A stretch of 64,000 nt of DNA, from positions 1 to 64,000 of the forward strand of contig RPFO01000819.1 of assembly GCA_009746045.1 (NCBI GenBank). Direction: 5' to 3'. This DNA is from Mesostigma viride (lineage: Eukaryota; Streptophyta; Mesostigmatophyceae; Mesostigmatales; Mesostigmataceae). Shown one piece after another: positions 11,686 through 22,297 of this stretch (position 1 is its first letter; the number at the start of each line of letters is the position of its first letter). A program made the translations under genes and the position numbers. A model generated the notes under the pieces. That model did not search any database. It had not been told where the DNA came from and saw only the letters and a program-made list of their open reading frames with translations.

Positions 11686-11869
11686 AGTTAGATTAAATAG
11701 TGCCGGAACCTTTTGCCGCCTGAGGCAAATCGGGCCGGAACACTATTTTACCCGGAAGAACCACTTCCGAGCACCCAAGTTAATTCGGCCGTGGTTATTC
11801 CGGGCAAAATATTGTTCCGGCCCGATTTGCCTCAGGCGTCAAAAGGTTCCGGCACTATTTAACCTAACT
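11686..11869. mobile_element. Foldback element (MITE-like)
   Basis: Arms of about 71 bp (11686-11756 and 11799-11869) are near-perfect inverted copies around a 42-bp loop. The outer ends read AGTTAG... and ...CTAACT. There are only a few mismatches, so it is fairly young or constrained. It has no coding capacity. The superfamily cannot be assigned from the termini alone. Confidence 0.75.
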
Positions 11870-11949
11870 AAAACCTGGCCTCGTGGAGGGGGAGTCGAAT
11901 AGACCTGGAGACAACCGTCTGGGCTGCTGGCACGCAAATGATATTGCGC

Positions 11950-12025
11950 CGGAACTGCCTCTGGCAGGTTTCGAACCCCTGACCTTCAAGGTGCACAGGT
12001 TTAAGGCAACGTAAGTAGCAGGTAC
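11950..12025 (-). other. tRNA-like segment, possible SINE head
   Basis: On the minus strand GGGGTTCGAAACC matches a tRNA B-box/T-arm, preceded by a possible anticodon-arm sequence CACCTTGAAGGTC. A clean A-box and acceptor stem are not evident, so a functional tRNA gene is unlikely; a tRNA-derived SINE remnant is more plausible. Confidence 0.3.
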
Positions 12026-12964
12026 GTGCCGGGTGTCCTAGATCATGAGTGTAACTGGCAACGCTGTCGTGGTGTTTTGAGTCAGCCAGCTATGCCTAAA
12101 AAGAGGGGACGCTCTCTGTGCACATAACTGTCACACATAGTTGGTTTACGTCATACAATTTTTTACGTCTCTATCTTCGTCGTCCGCTGCAGCTAAAACA
12201 CACATGCGTAAGAGCAGTTTTACTCATGTGTTAGTTATAAACAATGGTCCTATGGCCTGCAGTCGTTCAGGGTGTTCTCAGACAGTATATACAGTATGGT
12301 TTACGTGTTACATGCACCCTGAATTCGCTCACAAAGCGTTGCATGTTAGCACAACGTCGTTTTGTAACTTGATTTGGCTGCATTCATTTGTTAGTTGCAA
12401 TGCAAATGCAATGTTTTTTCATCGCTGGGTGGTGGCCAGCATGTCCGTGATGTCAAAGAAGGTTTGGCATATTGACAATATGCTTAGAGAAAGTTTACCA
12501 CATGGGCCGTGTTCAAGCCGGGCAACCTCAGCAACCATGCAACAGTATATTGCATTACCTGCACCATCTGTGACACCGTTAACTCGAGTTAAGCACGCGT
12601 ATATATAGAGGCAGCCACAGCAGGGTATGGCCTTGTTATACGCTGCCCCGCCATCCCAAGGCCTCGTAGGGTCCCCTAGCGTTTGTAAGATGCTCAAGGG
12701 ACCGTACATGTGGATAGCATGGTAATGCGTTGATACTAACTGGCCTTATTGGTCCTAAATTCCCATTTTGACCAAATTCGCGGTTTGAGGCCTGCCATGC
12801 ATGGGGCAGGGTCCATTCATGCACTAAATGTAATTATTTGAACCCAGGTTTTTGTAGGAAAAAAGTGTGTTATCTGTCATGGGTAAAAATGCCAGGGTCA
12901 AAATTTGATGTTTGCACGTATATATTTTAATTCAAACTGCATGGTCCTAAAATAAGAACTTTTC
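12026..12964. other. No supported gene
   Basis: Short frames without domains or splice support. The sequence switches to Copia remnant C near 12965. Confidence 0.5.
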
Positions 12965-12972
12965 TTGGGACA

Positions 12973-14425
12973 ATGGACACGTGTGTGACTGAGTTTAAGG
13001 GATCCACTGACTTGACAGAGGCAGACTTGTATACCCCTGGTATTCAGCAAACTTCTCTTAAAATTTTGCTGTCTGTCTTCCTATGTCTACGGCACATCAA
13101 TCAATGTGATGATTATGTGTGCAAAGCCTTGACATTGAACGTTCTTCTTTTCTGAAAGGTTCACCTGAAATAGCTGAGCAAGTTTGGCATGGTAAGGTGT
13201 ATGTGGCCAACACACCTCAGGCATTATGGGCTAAGGATTAATTCCCCAACCGGCCCAGGCTTTCTGAAAGCCAACATAGGAGTGGAAGGTCTACAATCTG
13301 CTCCTAGAATTTTTAGAATGTCAGCTCGAGCTGTGTTTTAGAAGCTCGGGGCTCGGTATGATGAGATAGTAGACCCTTGCTTCTTTGTTGTCCCTCAGAC
13401 CCTCACCCTCATGGCATGATCATGTTTGTGTGGCATGGGGATGATCAGCTTATTGCTGGGCCTACATAGGCGGGCTGTGGATGATTTTATCACCAACGTG
13501 TCTAAGTCTTTTGAGATTGGCTTAAGCAGCTAGAGCTGGGCACCATTGCTATTAAGTTCTGTGGCACGATGTTGCAGCTTCAGAAGCAAGCAGATCAGTG
13601 GGTCTGTGCATTGTACTCTCCCTCAGATTATCTGCATAGTTGCAACTAGGAGGTGCTGCAGACTAAAATCAAACCTTGTTGTGACTGCCCTACCATTAGA
13701 GGCAAGCTGGGGTGGTTGTGTTCTACTTGTGCACCACACCTAGCAGTAGTCAGCAGGGTTGATGATGCAGTCCTCATGCAGGTAGGCCACAAGGCTATCA
13801 CCAAGCTACTGCAGGCTGGCCCGCCCCTTATCTTGCACTCCCTGGAACTCTTTTTTAAACCCATTCACCTTCAGGTTATAATGGATAGTTCCATGGAATC
13901 CCGGCAGAGTACTCAACTGCAGGCTAGGGAGGCTGGCTTTTTTTTGTACAAAACGCTGACAAACCCATGTCCCTCATCTCTTGGTATAGCAGGCTACATA
14001 GGCGTAAAGCTGTTAGTAGCAATGCTGCTGAGTGTAGGGCAGTTGTGTCAGCTGTGCTATACATGCCAGGTATCTCAATCATGTCCTGGTCTGGTTACAG
14101 AAGCAAGCAGGCAGTCAGGCTGGGGTGGTGGCTCACTTGCACACTGACAGTCAATCTGTCCTCAGTTTCCTTGCTAACCCTGCTGCGCACACAGTCTGAT
14201 TTGGACTGGGTGATCCTGAAACAGGAATGCACCTACTGGGAGTCTACCAATCATGTGGCGGACAAGGTTAACGCAGCGGATGCGTTGACCTTAATGCCCC
14301 AGCTGGCACCTGAGCAGTATCAACTGCTCTATCACATGATGAACCCCTACGGCAAGCAGGCCAGCCTGCCCCCGCCGGTAGACTGTCACAGGTCTAGTCC
14401 ACCCCTCCCCAGGGAGGGTGGCTAG
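12973..14425 (+). pseudogene. Reverse transcriptase / RNase H remnant of Copia C
   Basis: Fossil pol sequence in several frames, aligned by eye with 32500-33850 of element B. Recognisable are the N-terminal RT block (VTEFKGSTDLTEADLYTPG), a Copia RT region with FVVPQ and WHGDDQ-like words, and the RNase H end with AADAL. Multiple breaks; not functional. Confidence 0.75.
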
Positions 14426-15243
14426 TCTCCCCACCCCTACTATGTATGGGGTAGCCCCTGTCAGGGGTATGGGTACCCAGACCGTGGCTCAGGCCACGGG
14501 GGGTCTTATCATCAGCACTAGCTCACGGGGAGGAGCTGAGCCCTGTATGCCAAGTTGTAATTAAACCCTGTTTTATGGTGAATAAATTGAGTCTCTTTGA
14601 CTTAATTGTCTCTCTCAATGAATTTCGTTAGATCGTCTCTTGGGAGGTGAGCTGTCATATCCTTCACACGTGTGTCATTGTACGTGCCAGTCATGGTGAC
14701 TGTACTTGTACATGGCATTTTCATGGTGCTGGGTCAGGTTCATGATTACCCTGTACTTGTGCATGTGCATGAAACGTGTGACAGTCATAGACTGTCCTGT
14801 TACTGTGCCTGTTGTGTCTTATGCTGCTGGCCATAAGGTCCCAGGACCTGTGGTACATGTGTAGGGCGATGGGCAGTCCACCCATTCGCCAAGTGCAAAT
14901 CACGTGGAGAACCAGTTCTCCCTTGTCAGTTGCCTGTGCTTATTACCATGTGGCACTCACAGGTACCTGGCTGCTCTGGCCCAGGTCAGCAGTGGCGAAA
15001 CATCAGGTCCCAAGCACCTGGGGAAGACCTCTGGTTACACCAGAGTCATCCCATTGGTTTTAATTGGGAATTAAGTGGATGTTGCATGGGGTTCCATCCA
15101 CAAGTGGCAATGAAGCCCCCCTTTTTTCACCATTTGCAGTGACAGATGCCAGGGAAATGACGACATTTCGCTCATTCAAACTAGATGGAAACTGGGCATG
15201 CACTCCTTATAAATATGATGTTGACATGTGACGTCCTGTGTGC

Positions 15244-15259
15244 ATATATATGACGAAAA
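15244..15259. repeat. Left target-site duplication of the LINE
   Basis: ATATATATGACGAAAA, identical to 22430-22445 at the other end of the LINE. The last five bases (GAAAA) also occur in the LINE monomer, so the exact junction is ambiguous by up to 5 bp. Confidence 0.85.
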
Positions 15260-17022
15260 CATGCGTGGACGATAGGAATTATAGCACCGGCGGGCTTCAA
15301 AGTGCCGGACGGCAGGCGGTACCACCATTCCGTGGCAGCTTGGCCCAGTTTGCTACCGGCTGGCACACGTTTTCAGTGAATTTTGGGCTCCAGATTTAAA
15401 TGCAACGTGCGGTTTGAGGCAGGGGAAAACATGCGTGGACGATAGGAATTATAGCACCGGCGGGCTTCAAAGTGCCGGACGGCAGGCGGTACCACCATTC
15501 CGTGGCAGCTTGGCCCAGTTTGCTACCGGCTGGCACACGTTTTCAGTGAATTTTGGGCTCCAGATTTAAATGCAACGTGCGGTTTGAGGCAGGGGAAAAC
15601 ATGCGTGGACGATAGGAATTATAGCACCGGCGGGCTTCAAAGTGCCGGACGGCAGGCGGTACCACCATTCCGTGGCAGCTTGGCCCAGTTTGCTACCGGC
15701 TGGCACACGTTTTCAGTGAATTTTGGGCTCCAGATTTAAATGCAACGTGCGGTTTGAGGCAGGGGAAAACATGCGTGGACGATAGGAATTATAGCACCGG
15801 CGGGCTTCAAAGTGCCGGACGGCAGGCGGTACCACCATTCCGTGGCAGCTTGGCCCAGTTTGCTACCGGCTGGCACACGTTTTCAGTGAATTTTGGGCTC
15901 CAGATTTAAATGCAACGTGCGGTTTGAGGCAGGGGAAAACATGCGTGGACGATAGGAATTATAGCACCGGCGGGCTTCAAAGTGCCGGACGGCAGGCGGT
16001 ACCACCATTCCGTGGCAGCTTGGCCCAGTTTGCTACCGGCTGGCACACGTTTTCAGTGAATTTTGGGCTCCAGATTTAAATGCAACGTGCGGTTTGAGGC
16101 AGGGGAAAACATGCGTGGACGATAGGAATTATAGCACCGGCGGGCTTCAAAGTGCCGGACGGCAGGCGGTACCACCATTCCGTGGCAGCTTGGCCCAGTT
16201 TGCTACCGGCTGGCACACGTTTTCAGTGAATTTTGGGCTCCAGATTTAAATGCAACGTGCGGTTTGAGGCAGGGGAAAACATGCGTGGACGATAGGAATT
16301 ATAGCACCGGCGGGCTTCAAAGTGCCGGACGGCAGGCGGTACCACCATTCCGTGGCAGCTTGGCCCAGTTTGCTACCGGCTGGCACACGTTTTCAGTGAA
16401 TTTTGGGCTCCAGATTTAAATGCAACGTGCGGTTTGAGGCAGGGGAAAACATGCGTGGACGATAGGAATTATAGCACCGGCGGGCTTCAAAGTGCCGGAC
16501 GGCAGGCGGTACCACCATTCCGTGGCAGCTTGGCCCAGTTTGCTACCGGCTGGCACACGTTTTCAGTGAATTTTGGGCTCCAGATTTAAATGCAACGTGC
16601 GGTTTGAGGCAGGGGAAAACATGCGTGGACGATAGGAATTATAGCACCGGCGGGCTTCAAAGTGCCGGACGGCAGGCGGTACCACCATTCCGTGGCAGCT
16701 TGGCCCAGTTTGCTACCGGCTGGCACACGTTTTCAGTGAATTTTGGGCTCCAGATTTAAATGCAACGTGCGGTTTGAGGCAGGGGAAAACATGCGTGGAC
16801 GATAGGAATTATAGCACCGGCGGGCTTCAAAGTGCCGGACGGCAGGCGGTACCACCATTCCGTGGCAGCTTGGCCCAGTTTGCTACCGGCTGGCACACGT
16901 TTTCAGTGAATTTTGGGCTCCAGATTTAAATGCAACGTGCGGTTTGAGGCAGGGGAAAACATGCGTGGACGATAGGAATTATAGCACCGGCGGGCTTCAA
17001 AGTGCCGGACGGCAGGCGGTAC
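15260..17022 (+). promoter_or_regulatory. Tandem 170-bp monomers, probable LINE promoter array
   Basis: ATGCGTGGACGATAGG recurs at 15261 and every 170 bp to 16961. There are ten complete units that look identical by eye and an eleventh that stops at GGCGGTACC (17022). Each unit contains CAGATTTAAATGCAACG, a TATA-like AT word in GC-rich surroundings. The array begins exactly at the target-site duplication and leads into the LINE leader, so it belongs to the element. By analogy with the 5' monomers of mouse L1, the units probably carry the promoter; that role is inferred. Confidence 0.75.
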
Positions 17023-17136
17023 CGCGACCGCAGCGCGTTGGGGGGCTGCCGCCCCCCAAACCCCCCGCGTGGGGGGCTCCGCCCCCCACACCCCCCCCCC
17101 CCCCCTCGGTGGCTGCCACGCCTGCCCTGATTGTTC
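17023..17136 (+). other. GC-rich leader of the LINE
   Basis: Runs of G and C form self-complementary blocks (GGGGGGCTGCCGCCCCCC; GGGGGGCTCCGCCCCCC) and a C15 run just before the coding start. Strong secondary structure in the transcript is likely. Confidence 0.6.
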
Positions 17137-17964
17137 ATGGACGACCCACGACCCCCTTCGCCCAACGGCTCCCCCGCTCCCCGGTTGGCGCCTCGGCGGT
17201 CCTCTCGGCTTGCGGCCCTTCTTGCGGAGGTGGGCGACCCGGCTGCGGGGGGCTCGGGCGCCCCGGTCTCCCCCTCCTTGGTCTGCGAGGTCTGCCGGAG
17301 CGGGCACCGCGGGCACCACATGTTAGTTTGTGATGCTTGCAATTCCGGGTGGCACTTGCAGTGTCTTACTCCCCGGCTCTACCGGGTCCCGCCGGGCTCC
17401 TGGACGTGCCCGCGCTGTCCCCCCCGGCGGGCCCCCGGGCTGCCCTCCCCGCTGGGTGCTCCGGCCCCCTGCCCCGTGTGCCCCCCTGCCGAGGCCCTCG
17501 GGGCGGGCCGTGGCCTGCCCGATGGGGCCGCCGTTGCTCGGGCCCTGGCGCCCTCGGCCCCGGGGCCCCACCCGTCGCCTGGCCCCGCCGACGGGGGCGC
17601 GGCGCTGTCGCCTGGGCTGAGCCCGGCCGACCCCCCGGCGGGCCTGGCGACCCCGGCGCCCGCCCCCGGCCCCTCGCTCCCCGACGCTCTGGCCTCCCTT
17701 CCCCCGGCCGCGGTTGGCCACCCAGCCGCCACCCCCGTCCTTGCCGCGTGGGACGGCGGCCCCCGGGCCCACGCGTTCACCTCGTGGCCGCCCTCGCACA
17801 TTGTCGGCGTGGTGGGCCGCGCCACCTTTTCTTGGGCGTACTGCCCTTTGTTGCTGGACGCGGTCGGGCTCCAGGCCGCCTTCCCCTCGCTCCCTAGGCC
17901 CCCGGCCTTCCTGGCCCTAGTTGCGCAGGTGCGGGCGACATTTCTTTCCGCCGCCCCCCGGTGA
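17137..17964 (+). CDS. LINE N-terminal segment with PHD finger
   Basis: Starts at the ATG at 17137 (MDDPRPPSPNG); the frame continues two codons upstream, but without an ATG. A complete C4HC3 PHD finger is visible: Cys50, Cys53, Cys65, Cys68, His73, Cys76, Cys91 and Cys94, with the aromatic GWHLQC core. PHD fingers usually read histone H3 tails, so a role in chromatin targeting of the element is possible. After the finger comes a Pro/Ala/Gly-rich linker and then a more ordered segment with Trp-rich words (WDGGPRAH, SWPPSHIVG, TFSWAYCP). The frame closes at a TGA within GGTGACGG at 17962, just after a C6 run; the protein clearly continues in another frame. Confidence 0.75.
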   Translation: MDDPRPPSPNGSPAPRLAPRRSSRLAALLAEVGDPAAGGSGAPVSPSLVCEVCRSGHRGHHMLVCDACNSGWHLQCLTPRLYRVPPGSWTCPRCPPRRAPGLPSPLGAPAPCPVCPPAEALGAGRGLPDGAAVARALAPSAPGPHPSPGPADGGAALSPGLSPADPPAGLATPAPAPGPSLPDALASLPPAAVGHPAATPVLAAWDGGPRAHAFTSWPPSHIVGVVGRATFSWAYCPLLLDAVGLQAAFPSLPRPPAFLALVAQVRATFLSAAPR

Positions 17965-18535
17965 CGGCCTCGACTCTTTGGGGGTATGTCTTGGAAGGAT
18001 ATCACGCCGGCTGCCGGCTGCCGTGGCATCTCCCGGCCGCCCGGCAGGAAGAGCTGCTTTCCCTGGACGAGCGGGTGGGTCAGGAGGTGGTCGAGTTCGT
18101 CACGGCGGTGGCTCGAGACGCACAGGTCTCGGTGCGGGCGGCCTACCTCGCGGGCGGCGCCGACCTGGGCCTCATGTCCCCGCGGCAGCTTCGCCTCTTC
18201 TTGGACGCCCAGGCCCCGCCTCCCGGCCCGGTTGCCAGTGGGGGCTTTCTCATCACCTCCCTCAGCCTGGCGCAGGCCGCCATGCTGCGTGTGGAGTTCG
18301 GGGCCCCCATCGCGGTTCAGGGCGGCCAGGCCATCTTGGTGGACTCGGCCGGGCGCGCCCAGCCCCTAACCGCGGGGACGCCTGTTTCTGCCTTCCTCCA
18401 CGACATCCTGGAGTTGGCAGGCATCCCGCACGAATGGCACCCCGCGGCTGACCAACCGGTCGGCATCCTCTCGCGCGCCCAGATTGCCGCTCTCCCGGGT
18501 TGCTGGGAGGCCGGCTGGGACCCGCCCCCCCTCAT
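17961..18535 (+). CDS. LINE second segment, no known domain
   Basis: About 190 residues (from TLWGYVLEGYHAG to PPP) continue the protein after a one-base frame change. The composition is ordered and helix-forming, not repetitive. A hydrophobic and charged pattern (QEELLSLDERVGQEVVEF; RQLRLFLDAQ; AFLHDILELAGIPHEW) suggests a folded domain, but I do not recognise it. It lies between the PHD and RING fingers. It ends at a C-run near 18525-18532, after which the reading frame changes again. Confidence 0.6.
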
Positions 18536-19345
18536 GTCCGGTCCCTTCTGGAGGGGGACGACCCCGAGTCGGGCTCCTGTGCCATCTGCCTTGAGCCCTT
18601 CCGGCCGGGGGATGGCTTGTGTCGCCTGCCCGCGTGCGGCCACACATTCCATCAAGCGTGCATCGCGCGCAGCTTGCTCCACTCCGTGCCGCGCTGCCCG
18701 TTGTGCCGGGCTGTTGTGCCGCCCCCTGGGACTGCGCTTCCTCTCGGCCCGCCCCCGGTCTCGCTGGGTCCCCTGCCGGGTCCCCACCGGGCCCCGGGGC
18801 CAGCTGCCTCCCCGACCCCTCGGCCTCCGCCCCCGGCCTCGTTGCCGGGGCCTGGGGTGGTCGCGGGCGCGCTGGCGAGTCCCCCTGGGAGGGGCGCCGG
18901 CGTTCTCGATCCCCCTCCGCTGGGGGTCTCCCCGGTGGGCACTGCCTCCTCCGTGGCCCCGGCGGGCCTGCCGGGCGCTGGTCGGGTCGTGGTGCGCGCG
19001 CCTGCCGGCCCGGCTGGGGAGACGCCGCAGGCCCCACGTCCTGCCTTTGCTGGCGCCGCTCCCCGCCACTCAGCGCCCGCCGACGGCCTTCACCGGTGTG
19101 CCGTGCTGCTTCCCACGGGGTCCCCGTGTGCGGGTGTGTTCCACAACCGTAACCTCCTCTGCCAGCACCTTCGCGCTGTGCACCCCGATCTCGGCGCGGC
19201 GGATCTGCAGGCCATGAGCTGTTACCGGTGCCCGGAAGCTCACTGCCAGCGGGTGTACTCCATTCACGGGCGCGCTCAGCACGCGCGCGCCTGTGTTGCT
19301 CAACGGCCCCTCAACCGGCCAGCAGTCCCGGCCCCCTCCCCCCTC
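18530..19345 (+). CDS. LINE third segment with RING-H2 and C2H2-type fingers
   Basis: A canonical RING-H2 finger occupies 18578-18706: CAIC, then CRLPACGHTFHQAC, then CPLC, with all eight zinc ligands. RING-H2 domains are usually E3 ubiquitin ligases, so the element may act on host proteins or on its own; this is inferred. A Pro-rich linker follows, then Cys/His pairs at about 19095-19300 (HRCAVLLP...CQHLRAVH and YRCPEAHC...HARAC) that resemble the C2H2 or related nucleic-acid-binding fingers in front of the RT of R2-type LINEs. A C-rich stretch near 19325-19350 marks the next frame change. Confidence 0.75.
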
Positions 19346-20985
19346 CCGCCTCGGCTCCCACCGGCTCCCAGCCCCCGCCGCCCGACTACTCGGCCAGTTG
19401 GCGTTGGCTTGACACGGTTCCCTGGGATGCATGCGCCATCAACCCGACGTCTACCCTGACCGACCTCCCCCACCGCGCGCGTAGCCTTTTCGCGCAATGT
19501 GCAATCGTTTCTCTCCGGCGCATGCACGCCGCTCCGGACGACCCGCTGGGCTTTAAACTGCACATGGTGACCCCCCGCCTGCTCCTCACCCCTCTCGGGC
19601 GTGGTGTGCGCGGCCTCCAGGGTGCGGTTATTGCCCGTTGCCGACGCTTTCTGCAGGGGGACTGGGAGGGGCTGTTTGGCGTGCCGCCCCCGCGCACGGC
19701 CCGGCTGTCGGGGGAGGTCAACTTCGAGCGGGTGGCCGCCGACGTCATCCGCCTCGTCCGCGAGGGGCAGCTCAGCCGGGCCATGACCCGCTTGGAAATG
19801 GCCAAGCTCGCCCCCGCCAATGCGGCTACCCTGGCGGCCTTGGAGGCTCTTCACCCTGCGGAGCCCGGATTCCAGCTGCCCGTGCCGGACCCCCTGCCGG
19901 CCCCCCTCCGGCTGGACCGCGACTGCTTCCTGGAGGTGATGCGTGCGGTCCCGCGGGCTTCCTCTACCGGGCCGTCGGGCTGGCGCTACGAGCACTTGGA
20001 GGTCCTGGTGGGGCATGGGGGCGAGGACATTCTCTTTGACACCCTCATTGACCTGGCGGCTGGTCGCGTTCCTCCCGCTGCGCGCGAGTGGTTAGCGGGC
20101 GCTCGCCTCCTCGCTCTGCTCAAGGGTGTCTTGCCCCCCCCGAGGGCAAGGTGCGCCCGATCGCCTGCGGTGAGGTGCTCCGCAAGCTCGTGGGCAAAGT
20201 GATCTGCCGCCAAAAGGCGCCCGAGCTCCGTGCCTTTTTCTGCCCGCCCCTCGCAGCGGGTGAGACCTCGGTGGCGGCCCAGCTGGGGGTGACGACTCCA
20301 GGCGGGGCGGATATCCTCATCCATTCGGTGCAGGCCTACCTCGAGGCCCACCCCACCCACGCTGTCGTCAAGGTCGACTGCCACAACGCGTTCAACAGTC
20401 TGTCCCGCGCCAGCATGTTTGCGGCCGTCATGGAGTCCTTCGAGGACTTGTACGCTTGGACAGCCGTGTGCTACGGCCAGCCCGGCCAACTGGTTCACAT
20501 CATGGAGGACGGCACTCGCGGCGGCCTGCTGTCGCGGTCGGGCACCCAGCAAGGGGACCCCCTGGGACCCCTGTACTTTGCCGCCCCCCTCCAGGGTTGC
20601 CTCCAAGCGGTCCATGCTGCCCACCCGGCGGTCGCTATTCAGGCCTACTTGGATGATATCTACCTTCTGGGCCCTGTGCCGGACACCACCGCGGCTCTGC
20701 TGGCACTGCAGACCGCGGTGGCCGACATCAACCTCCAGTTGACCCTTGCCAAGTGCGCGGTGTACTCGCCCCAAGGTGATTGCTCCGGCTTTCCGCCCCA
20801 GCTCTTGGGCCGGGACGAGCGCCTCCATGGGTTGGATGTCCTCGGCGTTCCGGTTGGCGACCCCGCGTTTGTCATCGATGCTCTGCGGGCCGCCCTCGAG
20901 GCACGCACTGAGGTACTGCCCTTGATTGCGCGCCTTCATGATTCGCAGACCAAGGGTCTGCTTCTGTGGTTTTGCGCTCACCCTC
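19340..20985 (+). CDS. LINE reverse transcriptase
   Basis: Copies element RNA into DNA at a nicked target. The usual R2-type blocks are visible in order: STGPSGWRYEHL (block 1 region), GKVRPIACGEVLRKLVGK (block 2a), VVKVDCHNAFNSLSR (block A with the first catalytic Asp), SRSGTQQGDPLGPLYF (block B), and AYLDDIYLLGP (block C; YLDD at 20646-20657). The thumb follows. An N-terminal segment before the RT (about 19390-19900) contains the WLDTVPWDACAI and FKLHMVTPRLLL words. There is one internal frame change at a C8 run near 20136-20144 and another near 20990-21025. Catalytic residues are intact. Confidence 0.85.
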
Positions 20986-22297
20986 GCGTCGTTCACTGGC
21001 TCCGGGGCGCTCTTCCGCTCAGGTCCGGCTGGCCGCCGAGGGCCACGACGAACGCATCCAGTCGGCCTTGGCGCAGCTGGTCCCGGGCCCCGACCTCCCG
21101 CCACATGCTATTCGCATTGCCTCCCTGCCTGCACGGATGGGTGGCTGCGGTCTGACTCGTGCCGCCCGGCTGGCCCCAGCAGCCTTTTTGGGCTCCGTCG
21201 CTCAGTCGTGGGCGGAAAGCTGCCGGCTCCTGCCCCTTTTGGCAACGGCAGCGCCTGACCTCCTGGACCCCAGCAGCCCTTTGCCCTTCGTCACCGCCAT
21301 CCAGGAGGCCTATGCTGAGATCCAGCAGGCCTGTTCTCCCGTCCGTGCCGCTCAGGCGGTACAGCGCCACCTCCCTCGCGGCACTCCCTCGGTCGCCTCC
21401 GTTCAATCTCCCGCCGCATTCCCTGCTCGCGTCATCGATAAACACCAGAAAACCTACGCGGGTATTCTGCACACGGCTGATTGGATTGCTCTTTTCGCGG
21501 ACCTCAACGCCCAGGGACGTGCGTGGCTGTTCTCGCTTTCCTTGCGGAGTGTGGGCTCGGCGTACCTTCGTGCTCTTCCCATGGCCCCCCCATTCGCCTT
21601 GGCTCCCAGCCACTACTCGGTGGCGCTCCGGCACCAGCTATTTGCCCCGCAGCCTCTTGTTCCGGCCGGGCGGCCTTGTGGTAGCTGTGGGCAGCCGCTG
21701 GATCCCACGGGGACTCACTACCTTGCCTGCATGGGGGGCCAACAGAATCAGAATTGGTATTTGTATTTGCACACTGTCCTCCTGACGGTGGTGCTCGCCA
21801 TGATTCGGTCGGTTTTCCCCCACGCGAACATCCGGTCCGAGGATGCGGATGGCGCTGCCTTCTATTCCCCCAACCACCGGCCTGACATCGTGGTGCTGGA
21901 CTTTGAGGGGGGTGGCCGGCATCTGCTTATTGACGTTTCGGTGGCGCGGCCCTTGGCTCTTAGCCACGTGGCTGGGGCCTCCCTCACGGCAGGTTACACG
22001 GCGGACCGGGCGGAGCGGGCCAAGCTCCTGGCCTACGGCGACGTCGGGCACCATCGTGTGGTGCCCTTTGTCCTGGAGGAGTTTGGGGCCATGGGGCCCC
22101 TGACCTCCGCCTTCTTCAAGGAGTGTTGCCGGCTCCGGGAGGACCGGCTGGACCTGGAGGGCCAGCGGGCCCCATGGTCGGCGCGGACCTGGACGTCATA
22201 TTGGCGTCAGCGCTTGTCGGTGGCGCTGACTCGGGCCATGGCTGACATCATGCTCCGCCGTACGCGGGCTGATTTTGCGGTGCAGCAGGGCTATTAG
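20966..22297 (+). CDS. LINE C-terminal segment: CCHC motif and restriction-like endonuclease
   Basis: Continues the RT thumb, then carries a CCHC zinc motif, CGSCGQPLDPTGTHYLAC (21676-21732), and a PD-(D/E)XK-type nuclease core: a basic residue plus PD in HRPDIVVLD followed by HLLIDVSVARP. This Cys-His motif followed by PD...D is typical of R2, NeSL and CRE-type LINEs, where the nuclease nicks the target site. The frame ends at a TAG at 22295-22297 (...FAVQQGY). The last 0.6 kb is reproduced almost perfectly in the truncated copy at 25964-26690, evidence that this frame is the real one. Confidence 0.85.
   Translation: MVLRSPSRRSLAPGRSSAQVRLAAEGHDERIQSALAQLVPGPDLPPHAIRIASLPARMGGCGLTRAARLAPAAFLGSVAQSWAESCRLLPLLATAAPDLLDPSSPLPFVTAIQEAYAEIQQACSPVRAAQAVQRHLPRGTPSVASVQSPAAFPARVIDKHQKTYAGILHTADWIALFADLNAQGRAWLFSLSLRSVGSAYLRALPMAPPFALAPSHYSVALRHQLFAPQPLVPAGRPCGSCGQPLDPTGTHYLACMGGQQNQNWYLYLHTVLLTVVLAMIRSVFPHANIRSEDADGAAFYSPNHRPDIVVLDFEGGGRHLLIDVSVARPLALSHVAGASLTAGYTADRAERAKLLAYGDVGHHRVVPFVLEEFGAMGPLTSAFFKECCRLREDRLDLEGQRAPWSARTWTSYWRQRLSVALTRAMADIMLRRTRADFAVQQGY

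Noticed and set aside
11950-12025. Functional tRNA gene
   Set aside because: Only a T-arm-like B box is convincing; I could not fold a complete cloverleaf with acceptor stem and A box.
15260-17022. CRISPR-like or satellite array
   Set aside because: The units are directly abutting with no spacers, the sequence is eukaryotic, and the array begins at a LINE target duplication and ends at its leader, so it is part of the LINE.
16903-20016. Arg/Gly/Pro-rich minus-strand frames opposite the LINE
   Set aside because: GC-rich shadows of the LINE coding strand, which has PHD, RING-H2, RT and nuclease motifs.
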